Below, piece after piece: positions 10,986 to 21,945 of a stretch of 64,000 nucleotides of DNA. Position 1 is the first letter of the stretch; each line of letters starts with the position of its first letter. Under the pieces are notes generated by a model. The model worked only from the letters and a program-made list of their open reading frames with translations. It was not told where the DNA came from and ran no database searches. Position numbers and translations under genes: made by a program. Source of the DNA: Xiphydria camelus (lineage: Eukaryota; Arthropoda; Insecta; Hymenoptera; Xiphydriidae); contig OY783200.1 of assembly GCA_963678675.1 (NCBI GenBank), forward strand, positions 24,752,190-24,816,189, in the 5' to 3' direction.

Positions 10986-12639
10986 TCACCCCTTTCTCCA
11001 CTGTTTTGTCATCCCAACCCCTCGTCCGCTCCACCATCGGCGAGACGCCACGCTCGTCTCAACCCCTTCCATCCCTCGCCCATCGACGCTTCCTTCACCC
11101 CCTCATTTTTCCTGACTCAACGGTAAATAAGCATAGTCGAGCACGAGACGCACCCCGAAGAATGCCCCGCATCTCGGCTATTTCGAAGATTTTCACCCCC
11201 TTTGCAGCAGCAGACGTCACGCTCGGTTCCGGTTGCTTCAGCTGCGCGTACGGAGAGAAAAAATGCTTTTTATTTTTAACTATACGTCTATAAATAAAGA
11301 CCTATAATACTCGTAATTTGCAGAGGAAATATATCAAAAAAAATATATATATATATATTGTTCCCGATTAATATATATATATATATACTTGATATAATTT
11401 TTGACAGATAGATATGACAATTTATACACCCCTCCGCCCTGTCACCAGCCACCTGGAAATCGGAACGAACAGAAACAACAAGCCACCCTAAAACCCATCC
11501 GTGGCACTCGTCACAGAATCGGGCCCCGGGAGCGAAGTGTCCGCGCGATGCGACGGTGCAGCCAGCGACACTAATTGTAATCCGCGCGTCGATATTACCG
11601 AATCCGCGTAGCACACAGGTAGGTCGGGCCCGCAAAGCCGATTATCGGCGTGGATGCTACTATACCGTCGCCGGTCGTCGCGTGGCTATTCAACAAAGGC
11701 AAAGAGTTAAACGTCCGCGCGCGTATCCCAATAGTCGACGTGTTATCCGGACCGGGTTTCCCGCCCCCGCTCCCCACCTCCCTTTCTCTCATAGCCGTTG
11801 CAATTGAAGCCCCCCGAAACCCTACACACAGTCGATATTTTTCTCCGGCGGGGAAACTTCCCGGGCTTTTATTGTTCTCGCCAGTGTCGCGTGCGCACGC
11901 GGGACGATATAGAGACAGAGATGAAGCTACCGCGCGCGCTTCTCCGCGTCCGGCGAAGGGGGTTCTCACGCCGGAGCGTTGTACGGAGGACGAGGGGGTG
12001 GAAAGGGTCGAGCCAGGAATAAGGAGACGGTCCGGCGTGGCTCGGGTGAGGGTGGAAGAGGTTAATGCCCCTTTCCCCGCGTCACCCCATCACGGGGGTA
12101 CGGCGCAGCCTCCGCGGAATGGAAGCAACGGCGTGTGTGGCCTCCTCCGTCTATGTTTTACGGGTTGTCGATTGTGGATGGGAATCGTGAGTCGAATACG
12201 CGCGGTGGGACACGACGACGCACTACGTTATTTCGAGACCCCTCCACGTCCCCTTCTCGGTCTTTCGTCCTGGGCACCCTCGGGATGGCCCGGGGGAAGG
12301 GGGTGGCTTCCCTCTCTTCTCTGAGATCGCGGATAAAGGAGGGCGAATGCCTTGCGAGTACGTGACAAAAGTGCAATGAGAGAGGACTCCGCGCTGGCCA
12401 CTGCGTCGTTGGGGGATGGGTGGTTCCGGTCCGTGGTGACTCGAGGTGACGGTGCGCACGGCGAAAATCAGGCACGAGGATTGAATAATCGATCGGGTGG
12501 GGAAAGGGATGAGGAGATATTCTTCGCGCGACACATTCGAGATGTTCTTCCGTGAGATGCTGCGAGCGAATTACGTATCTACCCCGATAAAAACCAATCC
12601 GCGTGTATCGAGAGAAATAATTGCTGGTGTCAAAAGATG
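8216..12639. other. No gene supported; GC-rich islands and simple repeats
   Basis: CpG-rich patches at 8460-9230, 9720-10340 and 11500-12560 alternate with AT-rich pieces. Simple repeats: (CA)n at 10281-10298, (GA)n at 10934-10983, and AT runs at 11341-11390. The longest frame (11650-12324, +, 224 codons) has no domain and biased low-complexity content. A missing 5' exon of rst could lie in one of these islands, but I cannot pinpoint one. Confidence 0.45.
10934..10983. repeat. (GA)n microsatellite
   Basis: About 25 GA units, nearly uninterrupted after GGAGAGG. Confidence 0.97.
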
Positions 12640-12642
12640 TTT

Positions 12643-12725
12643 CTTGAATCAAGAATATATGATCTTACATATTTTTAAGAATACAGATTCTTGATCGAAG
12701 AGTATATATTCTTAATTCAAGAATA
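12643..12725. repeat. Short hairpin, TTCTTGAATCAAGAATATAT type
   Basis: TCTTGAATCAAGAATATAT near 12643 pairs with ATATATTCTTAATTCAAGA near 12706. Similar words recur in rst intron 9. Confidence 0.7.
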
Positions 12726-12804
12726 CCGTCGTGGGAACGAGAAATTTTTTTTGCACAAAAAGAAACAATACACTGAAAGAATAAATATTATACTCATATA
12801 CCCA

Positions 12805-12961
12805 CACTGAAAAAAGTATTTAGCTAATCCAGCTATATTTCTGGCTGCCTCAGACACAACTAGAAAAATATTGCTAGCGTAGCAAGAATTCTTGCTATTG
12901 CGAAGAAAATTATCACTGCAATTACTATAATTTTCTAGTTGTGGCCAAATTTTTTTGAGTG
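12805..12961. mobile_element. MITE, 157 bp, CACTGA..G(A)GTG ends
   Basis: The left end CACTGAAAAAAGTATTTAG and right end AAATTTTTTTGAGTG are inverted. Inside, ACACAACTAGAAAAAT pairs with ATTTTCTAGTTGTG, and the centre contains AGCAAGAATTCTTGCT. The termini resemble those at 40891, 45085 and 21740. Confidence 0.82.
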
Positions 12962-13830
12962 TACGTATCATGTAAAGCATTTCAAATTATGCAAGCCACA
13001 CACCAAAATTCTCTGGCTAAATTAATATGCTATATATTTATGTATATTAAGAGTCACACACATATGATATAAATTTTATCTTTATAATGTTATATACGGA
13101 TACCAAAGATCTATCAAATGAACGTTTATGGTACATGTAACATAGGGATGAATGTTTATCGGACCAAGAAAAATTGGCGATGATTGTACCGTGATGGGCG
13201 CACCTCCGACTTTTCGCATTTGAGAAAGAGAAAAAGAGAATAACTTTTCCTTTACGACACGCAATATCTACAGCTTACAAATATCGTCAGCGTTCCTTAT
13301 CGATAGTTGCTGATTGAAATTGCAGTTCCAGGCGGGCCGATTCCGCTCGGAACTAACCGGTGTATTACGAAAATCAGAGAACGTGCAACCACACATCTAC
13401 AGGCGTTGTAAACCCTAGAAAATTGACCCGTATATTACCTTCGTCACGGAATAGCACTCCACCCAACCTTACTTATAACCCCGGTAGTAAGACCTGGTCG
13501 TTAAACGCGTAAAAATATTTTCTACGAGGGACCCCCGCGATCCCCCCTCTCCCTGAATCCCCATCTTTACCGGCTCTCTCAAGAACCTGTAATAAATTTC
13601 TATCGTAAACAACACCTGCTGGTCCCAACGCGGCTCCGGGGCACGATAATCACGGGCCGAACGATAGGAGCAGCGAGCGTAAAAGCCTAATTCGACCCGC
13701 GGCGACTCGAATTACGGGAAAAGTCGGAGATCGGCCGATGTTCGATATTAAATTTGATCGTCCGAATTCTTACGCGAGGAGCGGCGGTAGCCGCACCCTC
13801 GAGTGTCGGTGGAACGATCGAGAAAGGACG
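12962..13830. other. No gene or repeat recognised
   Basis: It is AT-rich to about 13300, then of balanced composition. No feature is supported. Confidence 0.5.
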
Positions 13831-14130
13831 TAAATTAATTACTATCGACATGGAACGCGTCCATGGATCGTTCGCCGCGCGAGTTGAATAAAAAAGCCTT
13901 GAACGACCTCGAAAGGTCCAAAAAGAAGACTGAGATTTAAATTAATTATTATCGACGTCAAACGCGTCCAATAATCATTCATCGAGTCGAATAAAAGAGT
14001 CTTAAACATTCTCGAAAAGTCGAAAGAGACTCTAGAAATTAAATTAATTATTATCGACGTCGAACGCGTCCAATAATCATTCATCGAGTTTAATAAAAAA
14101 GCCTTAAACATTCTCGAAAGGTTCAAAATG
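13831..14130. repeat. Tandem repeat, three units of about 105 bp
   Basis: Units start near 13831, 13938 and 14040 with TAAATTAATTA(C/T)TATCGAC, followed by ACGCGTCCA, a TCATTCATCGAG-type block, AATAAAA(A/G)AG(C/T)CTT and CTCGAAA(A/G)G. Units two and three are the most alike. The minus-strand frame through them is a product of the repeat. Confidence 0.92.
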
Positions 14131-14579
14131 ATCTCCACACAGAAACAGAGAAACACTTCCCGTATCTCTTTCCCAAATCAGCAAGCCCTCCCACGAGTTC
14201 GCATCCTCTCCCTTACGTGTTGCAAGCAGGTACCGCGCGAGGCTGCATCACGAGATAACTTTCGTTCATCTCGCGACGGTCTATACTCGACAAAACGACG
14301 GGCCACATTGGAAACTAAGTGGAGAGGAGGATAACCTTTCGACCCTCGGATCTCTCGGAGGTGAACGCCCACGCGCGGCTTCGCAAGAGGCGAGGAAAGG
14401 TGCCATGGGACCAGCGTCCGGTGCGATGCCGACCACACTTCCGTTGATCTGACGACCGTGCGATAAAAAAAGCGATGGCTCGGGAGGTGCACGCGTCAAA
14501 CCAACGATAAGTGGTTGAAATTGGTGTAAGAGGACAATCTGTCATGGGTCGAAGCGAATCTGAATTTCTAGCGTGGAGA

Positions 14580-15200
14580 GATTTTAATGATTCAATGTGA
14601 AAGCGAAAAGATGGACATTCTTTTTCTGATTATCAAATCGTATATAAACAATTTAAGTCTCTCTTAACTTTTTAGGTCTATTGTCAATTTATGTGACAAG
14701 TAAAATGGATAAGAACAAAAAATATGACACACGTTTAATGTTAATAATTAAACGTGTAAGTGGAAAGTTAGATATTTCTATCTGGATTATTAAATCGTAT
14801 ATAAAAAATTTAATCCACGTGTAACTTTCTAGGCTCATTTTCAATTTGTGTGACGAGTAAAAAAGATTAGAAAAAAAATCACAAAATTATACACTTAGTG
14901 TTAATAATTGAACGTATGAGTAAAAAGCTAGGTATTTATGTCTAAATTATTAAATCAGAAATAAAAAAATGTAATCCACGTGTAAACTTTCCAGATTTAT
15001 TATCAATTTGTGTGGCAAGTAAAATAGATGAGAAAACAAATCACAAAATTATCAACATTTAGTTTGAATAATTGAACATGAGAGTGAAAAACTAGACATG
15101 TATTCCTTTTTAAACTATTAAATCGTATAAAGATTAACATCCACGCGTGACTCTTTAGACTCACTGTCAATTTATGCGATAAGTGAAATATTATACGATA
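14580..15200. repeat. Satellite-like tandem array, four units of about 160 bp
   Basis: The block TTAAATCGTATATAAA-(A/C)AATTTAA recurs in diverged form near 14634, 14791, 14951 and 15118, each followed by a CCACG(T/C)GT(A/G)A-CTTT block, TGTCAATTTATG(T/C)G-type words and GTTAATAATT(A/G)AAC. Units are diverged and AT-rich. Periods are about 157, 160 and 167 bp. Confidence 0.9.
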
Positions 15201-16500
15201 CGCGAGAGAGACATGAAATCATATATTGCAATAACTATTGCAATATATGTTCTTCAGGAAAGTTACACATAAATCATTATAAACGATATTAAAATGGGCG
15301 ATATTCAGTAATACTTATATCAATATAAAATATTATAGTTGAATAATACTCTTGAGAGATTTACCATTCAATACCTCTACCAATACCAATAACTTTGTAT
15401 TCGTGATGAGACGATGGGGCAATTACGGGCAATCATATTATGGTCATGAAGTAGAGAATCCATCATTATAACATCCCATCATCGTCCATTGAAATTTTAT
15501 CATAATCCATTGAAATCTTATCGTCATCCATTGACATCTCATCGTCATCCGAAATATCTCATCTTTGCCCGATTTCATATAAATTCGTCCTCTCTCTCGT
15601 TGATTCATTTAATTGTATTCGCTGAAAGTTAAGGTGCTACCCTGAAACATTGCAGCAGAACTCGTAAATTAAAAGTGAAATGACGAGTAAGCCACAAACG
15701 ACGTTTCTCGACGAACTAGCATCATCGAGGAAACGTACGTCGATGACTTTGATTTCATGAAGAAATACGCAGCCAAAGTGAAAGTAAATCCCTCCTTTTT
15801 TCACTTTTACATTATTTTTGCTACGTTTACATTGTGTTTGTGAACTTTGTAATATCAAATGTAATTGCAAGGCGAAGAAAAGCTTCTCTCAACTATGAAT
15901 ATGACATATTATAACGATATTTAAAGGCGGTAAAACAAAATTAAAGGCATCCTTGTGAAATTCCATCATTTTAGATTCAATGGTAGCTAAAGGCGAATAT
16001 GAAATTTGATCTCTTCCGGATCGCGAGTAAAAAATAATTTCGAATTCAAGTAAATGCTACGTATTTCTTAACACAGGCAGGGATCTAACGTATGTTGAAT
16101 TATCCATAATCCCATAAAACTTTAAATTACGCAGATGCACGGAATGAAGTCAGATGGAATAGAAGAAAGCATCAGAAGCTTCGAGAATATTAAAAATCAA
16201 ATTCCACGACATAGAATACTTGAAAATTTAAACGTGAGATCCCTGGATACACATTGATATGAAATGGCATATAAACGAGACAACGTGCACGGTGAAATGA
16301 CAAATAGGTACATGAGAAACATGTTAAACAACATGTCAGAGTCCTCTTCGGCGAATCGCCTCTTCGAGCAAAGCTCCCGACGAAGCGTAGAATATATTCG
16401 CGGAGGCCCGAAGATTCCCTATCGACAGAAACCTCACCCAGATGAACAGCCTCGTCTCCCCACGTCACTCAATCGACTCGACTCTCCAAATCTGAAAGAC
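15201..16500. other. No gene seen
   Basis: An AT-rich stretch with a short CATCGTCATCC-(A/T)TTGA-type repeat at 15470-15560. Frames at 15637 (-) and 16264 (+) are under 95 codons and match nothing. Confidence 0.5.
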
Positions 16501-16504
16501 CGAC

Positions 16505-16610
16505 AAGTCCCTAACAATCGATCACTGATTTTCAGTTATAACTAAACCACTGGAAATTTCTCAGTCTTACAACCGAGAATCAGTGACGATTAGCTGATTG
16601 CCAGGGACTT
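16505..16610. mobile_element. Short MITE with about 35-bp inverted ends
   Basis: AAGTCCCTAACAATC..ATCACTGATTTTCAGTT at the left is answered by AACCGAGAATCAGTGACGAT..GATTGCCAGGGACTT at the right. The element is about 106 bp. The core word GTCCCT..ATCAGTGA is shared by both arms. Confidence 0.82.
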
Positions 16611-16715
16611 CCACTGATTCAGCTTCGGAAAGAACTGCTCGATTAAACTGAGATGGAAATTCCTATTCATCCGTGTGACATTCCAAATCGTATCGGTCCA
16701 CCCCTAATCTAGACG

Positions 16716-17110
16716 AATCTGCGTAGATTCGTCAGGATCGAAGGACGGACGCTTTTCGAGATTTACTCGCGAGCTAAATAAGTTGCTAGCCCAAACGACG
16801 ACCTACGATTCGCGGAATCGCAGTCCGTATACGTATGTGCACATTTAATCGAATCTTCGAGCCCCGTAGTAATCGTTGCACTTTCCGCGCATTTCGAATC
16901 CATTCCGTCCGCCTTTGATCTCGAAGAATCCGTAGATTCATCGGGATCGAAAGGCGGACGTTTCTCGAGATTTTCTTACGAGGCAAATTAGCTTGAACGG
17001 CGAACCGCGATTGAAAAAATCGCAGTTCGTAAAAGTTCCGGCAAATTTCCTCTTCGAATCTTTGAGTTCTCGCGATCACTTCAACACTTTTCGCGCACTT
17101 CGATGATTGA
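16716..17110. repeat. Tandem duplication, about 212 bp
   Basis: TAGATTCGTCAGGATCGAAG (16725) recurs as TAGATTCATCGGGATCGAAA (16932). Both lead to GGACG(C/T)TT(T/C)TCGAGATTT, a GATT..AATCGCAGT(C/T)CGTA block, and (T/C)TTTCGCGCA(T/C)TTCGA. Confidence 0.88.
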
Positions 17111-17115
17111 AACAC

Positions 17116-19760
17116 TAAAATACTTAAATACTTGATTTTCGCGTGCGTCCGGGTCTAGAACCGCGGGCGCTTGTATTCGAATCCGGGATTCGGAAGAGCC
17201 TTCGCGTTATTTAGCGAAAGAACTCCCGCTCCGGCCTTACCTACTTAAGACTAGACACACACATTCACTCCGAAAGACTAGCCTACCTCCCTCGGCTATA
17301 TATAAAAAATGCAAACATTTTCTCCCCAACAAAATCACTCCACGGTTCTAATTCATTCCGCCCCGGTGCAAAGGCCTACACTAGGGATAACGTCCCGGGA
17401 CGCATCCGTCACCGGAGCTTGATCCAGGTCATTCATTCCAAAACACACTTGAGTAATTAACACTTACTGTTCGTACAAAGCTGAAAAAAAAAGTGCCTCC
17501 AATTATTTCTCTAAACGGGCTAAGGACTCTACTGATTTCCAGTTTGGTCTGATTCATTGGTTGACGAAATAATTATTGTATTTGACGAGCATATTAGATT
17601 TGCATACGTATAAAAATGTTCGTTTAAAAAATAGCTTTACAAACACATTTAAGATCTTGAAATTATGAATTCGTATAGCGTGAGAGATAACGGTAAAAGA
17701 ATATATTCAATTAAAATTGTGAATTTTATATAATTTTAATAAATCAAAACATCATGCTGAACGTTAAGACCCTAAGGCGCTCTCTGAATGGAAGCAAAAA
17801 CATCTAGAACTTCGAAAATGACTATTAATTAATTTATTTCATGAATATTCGCGTGAAATATTCACTTCGACTCGGAGAGCGAACTATCGCGAACGATTCT
17901 CATCGCTCCTCGAAGAAGTTTATCGCGAAGCGTGTCTCTGAGAATTTAAACGACGCGACGGGGAGAAGAAGCTTATAACCAGCGAAGTCGGAGGGTCGTC
18001 CGACTTCAAGGCTAATTACGCGAGACCCGAGAGGATCTACCGAACCGCGAAGGAAACGATGAGAAGCCTAACCAGAAATTGAAACGTCATAAAAAAAATC
18101 ACGAGTCGGGAGCGTCGACTCGTGACCACCGTGCACAGTTGTCGCGATATAAAAATTACAACCAGTCCCCGCGCCGGTTCGGACCAATCGTCCTGCGGCG
18201 TGATGGGAACCGGACGGACTCAAAGACATACGAACCCCTCTGCGTGATTCCCTTCGTCGAGGCGATGGCTGCTTACAGGAATCTTCTTGCACTGCCCCCG
18301 GAGATCCCTCCACATAAGCCTATTCCACAAAAATCGGCTAACCAAATGCTCAGATTTGTAAATTACGAACTCTCTCTACGAAACAGTCTGCCGATTTAGT
18401 GTGAATTAGGCCTACTCTAGGAGACCGGCGGGACTTACGGCGGCCTCTTCTTTGATGTCATCTGCTTCGCCCAATCTTCTATATCCAACCAATCCCTCTC
18501 TAGCAGGCTCCGGGTCTTCGAGGGCATTTTTCGAGCATCCCCGACGTCTTGAGACGCACGGGGATGTCGGAACTCGTGATCTGTTGAAGAAATCACAGAT
18601 TAGAACAGTGCTTGACCTTCGCTTTCATTCCATTCAAATGTCATCTTCCTCGTAACAATGATTACAAGTCACACCAGTTACGTGGGAATGCATAAATTAA
18701 GTTAGCAAGTGGATTCGTTGGAAATCTCGATACCGAACTCCCCGAATATCCTCTAAATGTGATAAAAAAATCCCGCGTGAAATCCCATTTCCAACTCATA
18801 CAAGCCCCCTCCCCATAAACCTCGTCCCAGCTCGTATTACAAATCACCCTGCAACAGAGCCCCGAAGAGACACTTTGTCCCCATCACACACAGAAGGACG
18901 ACATCGCATTCGAATCCCGCTCGCCCCCAAAGGCCGACCCCCCGCCCACGTACGACTTTCACGGATGACAAAAGTGTCCGAAGGGCTATCGCAACGCGGG
19001 GTGCGTCAGGTACTTTCATCGCTACCTAACGTCGCCCCGGACAAAAAGACCGACCGCTTGCGCGCCGCATTTTTCGAACTAACGTCTTTCACCGGGGGCG
19101 AAGTATAGATGATGGCGGGGATCACCCTTTTATACTCATTGACAAAAAAGTCAGTCGCCAACGTTCATCTCCAAAAACGACGCGAGGATAACACGTATCC
19201 TCTTTATCCCTCGCGCGCGCCCCTCCCGGTTACCCTCTGCGAGCCCTGACGCACTCGCCACCTTCCCCCGGTACAGCGCTCTCTCAATGGCGAGGGCCAC
19301 CCCGTGCGAGTTTCGAACTTTTTAGCCTCGCGACTCGTCGCGGAAACGAATGGCAATGTCGATGGGGGGGGGGGGATTACGTGGGCAGCCGAGGAACCAG
19401 GGTAACGAACACGGGAAACCATTAGATCGGACGTGCGTGCGTGCGTGCGTGCGTGCGTCCGTCGCGTTATTCATTGCCGGCTGGCACGAGCATCCCCCGC
19501 GATGTTCCACCCGGCACGTTTTTCTCTTATCTCCGCCCGCTAATCGCCCCGCGAGGAGAGGCGAGAGATCTTTCGTTATTATTACTGCTGGGAATCGGGA
19601 CGCGCGCGCCGCGAGAGGCGAAGGTGCTCCGGATATAAAATTGGGGATGGCGAACGGAATTTCGACGCGTCGTGTGCTCGAGTACGAGAAATACTCATTT
19701 GCTTCAGCATGTATTGCAGCGATAGAACGATTACCACATTTTTCGCATTATGAAAACTAA
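17116..19760. other. No gene supported; simple repeats near 19.4 kb
   Basis: Mixed composition. A CpG-rich patch at 18870-19650 holds a poly-G run (19364-19375) and a (GTGC)n run (19434-19458). The 106-codon frame at 18079-18399 has no recognisable domain. Confidence 0.45.
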
Positions 19761-19763
19761 GGT

Positions 19764-19882
19764 AATAGGTTTCTTCTTCTTGCCTACACTCGTTGGTTTA
19801 TAAAAAAAATAGCAATCAATGAGAATCTTCAGTTTTGGAAAAAGTATAAAAAGTGTTAGTAAAAAAGAAGAAACCTAAGGTC
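19764..19882. repeat. Hairpin of about 120 bp
   Basis: AATAGGTTTCTTCTTCTT at 19764 pairs with AAGAAGAAACCTAAGG ending near 19881. It directly precedes the TTAA element at 19915. Confidence 0.65.
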
Positions 19883-19918
19883 CCTCCTCATTTAGCAAAA
19901 ACAAACTATTGTATTTAA

Positions 19919-20199
19919 CCCCTTTATGCCTGATATATCATATTTGATATGTTACGGAAATTGACATGAATTTATCTTGAATGAGCTCTGATAGTGCTAG
20001 CACCTGTCGGCATTCTGCATACTCTTCCTTATGATGTATTGTTTGTTGCCTATCTCTCAGAATAAATGACCGGTAAAAAAATTAAAAAAAAAAAATTTCA
20101 AAAAACTGACTCAAAAATTGTTAATATCCGGTCATTAAAAGTAAGTGTCTTGAGAAAAAAATTTGGTTGGGGGAAAATGAAAATTCAGGCACAAAGGGG
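19919..20199. mobile_element. piggyBac-like TTAA element, non-autonomous
   Basis: TTAA (19915-19918) precedes CCCCTTTATGCCTGATATAT. The right end is ATTCAGGCACAAAGGGG followed by TAAA. Ends of the type CCCCTTT..CCTGA inverted, next to TTAA, fit piggyBac-type elements. The right-hand TTAA is imperfect. The 281-bp interior has no transposase frame. Confidence 0.75.
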
Positions 20200-20992
20200 T
20201 AAATTGTATTACCAAATGCTACAAGATCTGAAAGAAAATCCAAAGCCACTCTTAAGAATTTAATCCCTGACAAATCAAAATATGTTTCATTCGTTCATTT
20301 GAATTCTAGTAATTGACAGAGAAGCTGCGTTTCAATTTCTCCCTCCTCCTTCCAATTCAGAATATGAGCTACATCGACTGCCAAGAATCGAAACTCCTTG
20401 CGATCGATACATCTTATTCTAAACCAGAGTGATTCCTCCATGGGAATGTAATTCTATTATAAATAAAATTCCAAATGATTTGATATATATTAATTAAAAT
20501 CATATTGTATAGACCAAAAAGTATATTAAAAAATTCCTTCGCTGCGTTTTTACATCTCCCAGTAACACTTTGATTCTTGTGTCGAGATTTCGACTACGTA
20601 TAACGAAGACACGACAGCACAATCACAATATTTCCAATGGAAATCGAAACGAATCTCTCGTGACATTCCGAAAATCAGAATTGATAACAGTCCATGCACC
20701 CACTCGACTTCTAACAGTGGAAATATCCCCCTGATCCAATAGAACGACAGTTTCGACAGTAAACGTGTTACGCGACATTTCCGAACGTAAAACAGAGTCT
20801 TAACATTCCACGGGACGTGATTCTTCGCTAAAATCACCCGATCGATCGCCAGAGTCAATTTAGCGAGCTAATCAAGCAATCGGGATCACCGGAAAAGACA
20901 TGACGAAACTCACATCTCGGCGACGCTCCACGGCGATGAATTCATGTAACTCGACGACACGGATCCTCCTCGCACATCTCACGATAAAATTA

Positions 20993-21037
<45 letters not shown>

Positions 21038-21739
21038 CTTCTCCGCGAACAATAAATCACCGTTAAAATCAGACTTTGCGACGTGTTGACATCACACTCT
21101 GACACTTTATCCGCCATCTTGGAAATATGTATATCGATAATCGAAAGAGTCGACTCTTCCCCCTCCACGATCGATCTCGCGACAGCTTATTCGACATTTC
21201 GCGAGGAATTTGGCCGAATGCATTTAGATTTTTAATAAATCAAGGGGATATTTGTAGTTTTCATCGCGCAGCGACGTTTCTCGTCGACTTTTACAATGCG
21301 TTGCATTGAAATGATGCCAATTTAGTCGTTTTACGGAAAATTAAGAAGGCAAAAAAAGTACGAACCTTGCACGAGGAGGTATTTTGTCGGGTTCACAGCG
21401 GCGAATGCAGCGGAACGCATCGAAATATACAATGAGTAGATTCCTCGTAACTTCAACAGAGAATTCTCGACTCTTGGATATTGCAAAACAACGTTAATTT
21501 ACTATTTTTGACGAGAAAATTGAGAGACGCCGCTTCCCAGTTCACGATGCAGGCGCCATATTGTTCTTTGGAAAAATCGCGGGGGATGCCGGGACGACGC
21601 CAGCGCGGAATTCTTTGTGCGCGCATTATGAATTGCAATAAGTTTCCGAGGAATTTTATTATCGCGGTATTTTACGTCCATTTTTGCATAGAGCGAAATG
21701 TTCAATTGATATTCGTATCGGGAGGAAAGCTAAGGAGCA
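20200..21739. other. No gene seen; (TC)n microsatellite
   Basis: A (TC)n run spans 20996-21033. Frames on both strands nearby are short and match nothing. Confidence 0.5.
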
Positions 21740-21945
21740 TCCAGGAAAAAAGTCCAATTGAATACGAACCTAATAGAGACATTTATTTAAGATGAATAGG
21801 AATTTATTAACATCGAACAAAGGTCTATTGGAATTAAATAAATTGGAATTAAATAAACTTTTTTTCGATGAGAATAAATTCTCATTTATCTCGAATAAAT
21901 TTGTCTATTAGGTTCGTATTCAATTAGACCTTCTTTCTCTTAGTG
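21740..21945. mobile_element. MITE, about 205 bp
   Basis: TCCAATTGAATACGAACCTA (near 21752) plus ATAGAGAC is mirrored by GTCTATTAGGTTCGTATTCA plus ATTAGA (21903-21928). The right end, read inward, starts CACTAAGAGAAAGAAGG, like the CACTGAG-type termini elsewhere in the window. Confidence 0.82.

Noticed and set aside
11650..12324. 224-codon + frame
   Set aside because: Same reasons as at 861: GC-rich, overlapped by long frames in other phases and on the minus strand, no family resemblance.
14580..15200. Regularly spaced repeats considered as a CRISPR-like array
   Set aside because: Whole units of about 160 bp are related and diverged, with no short identical repeats and unique spacers. The genome is eukaryotic.
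17160..17200. TTCGAATCC-type word considered as a tRNA T-loop
   Set aside because: No matching acceptor stem, D-arm or anticodon arm could be found around it. No tRNA was found elsewhere either.
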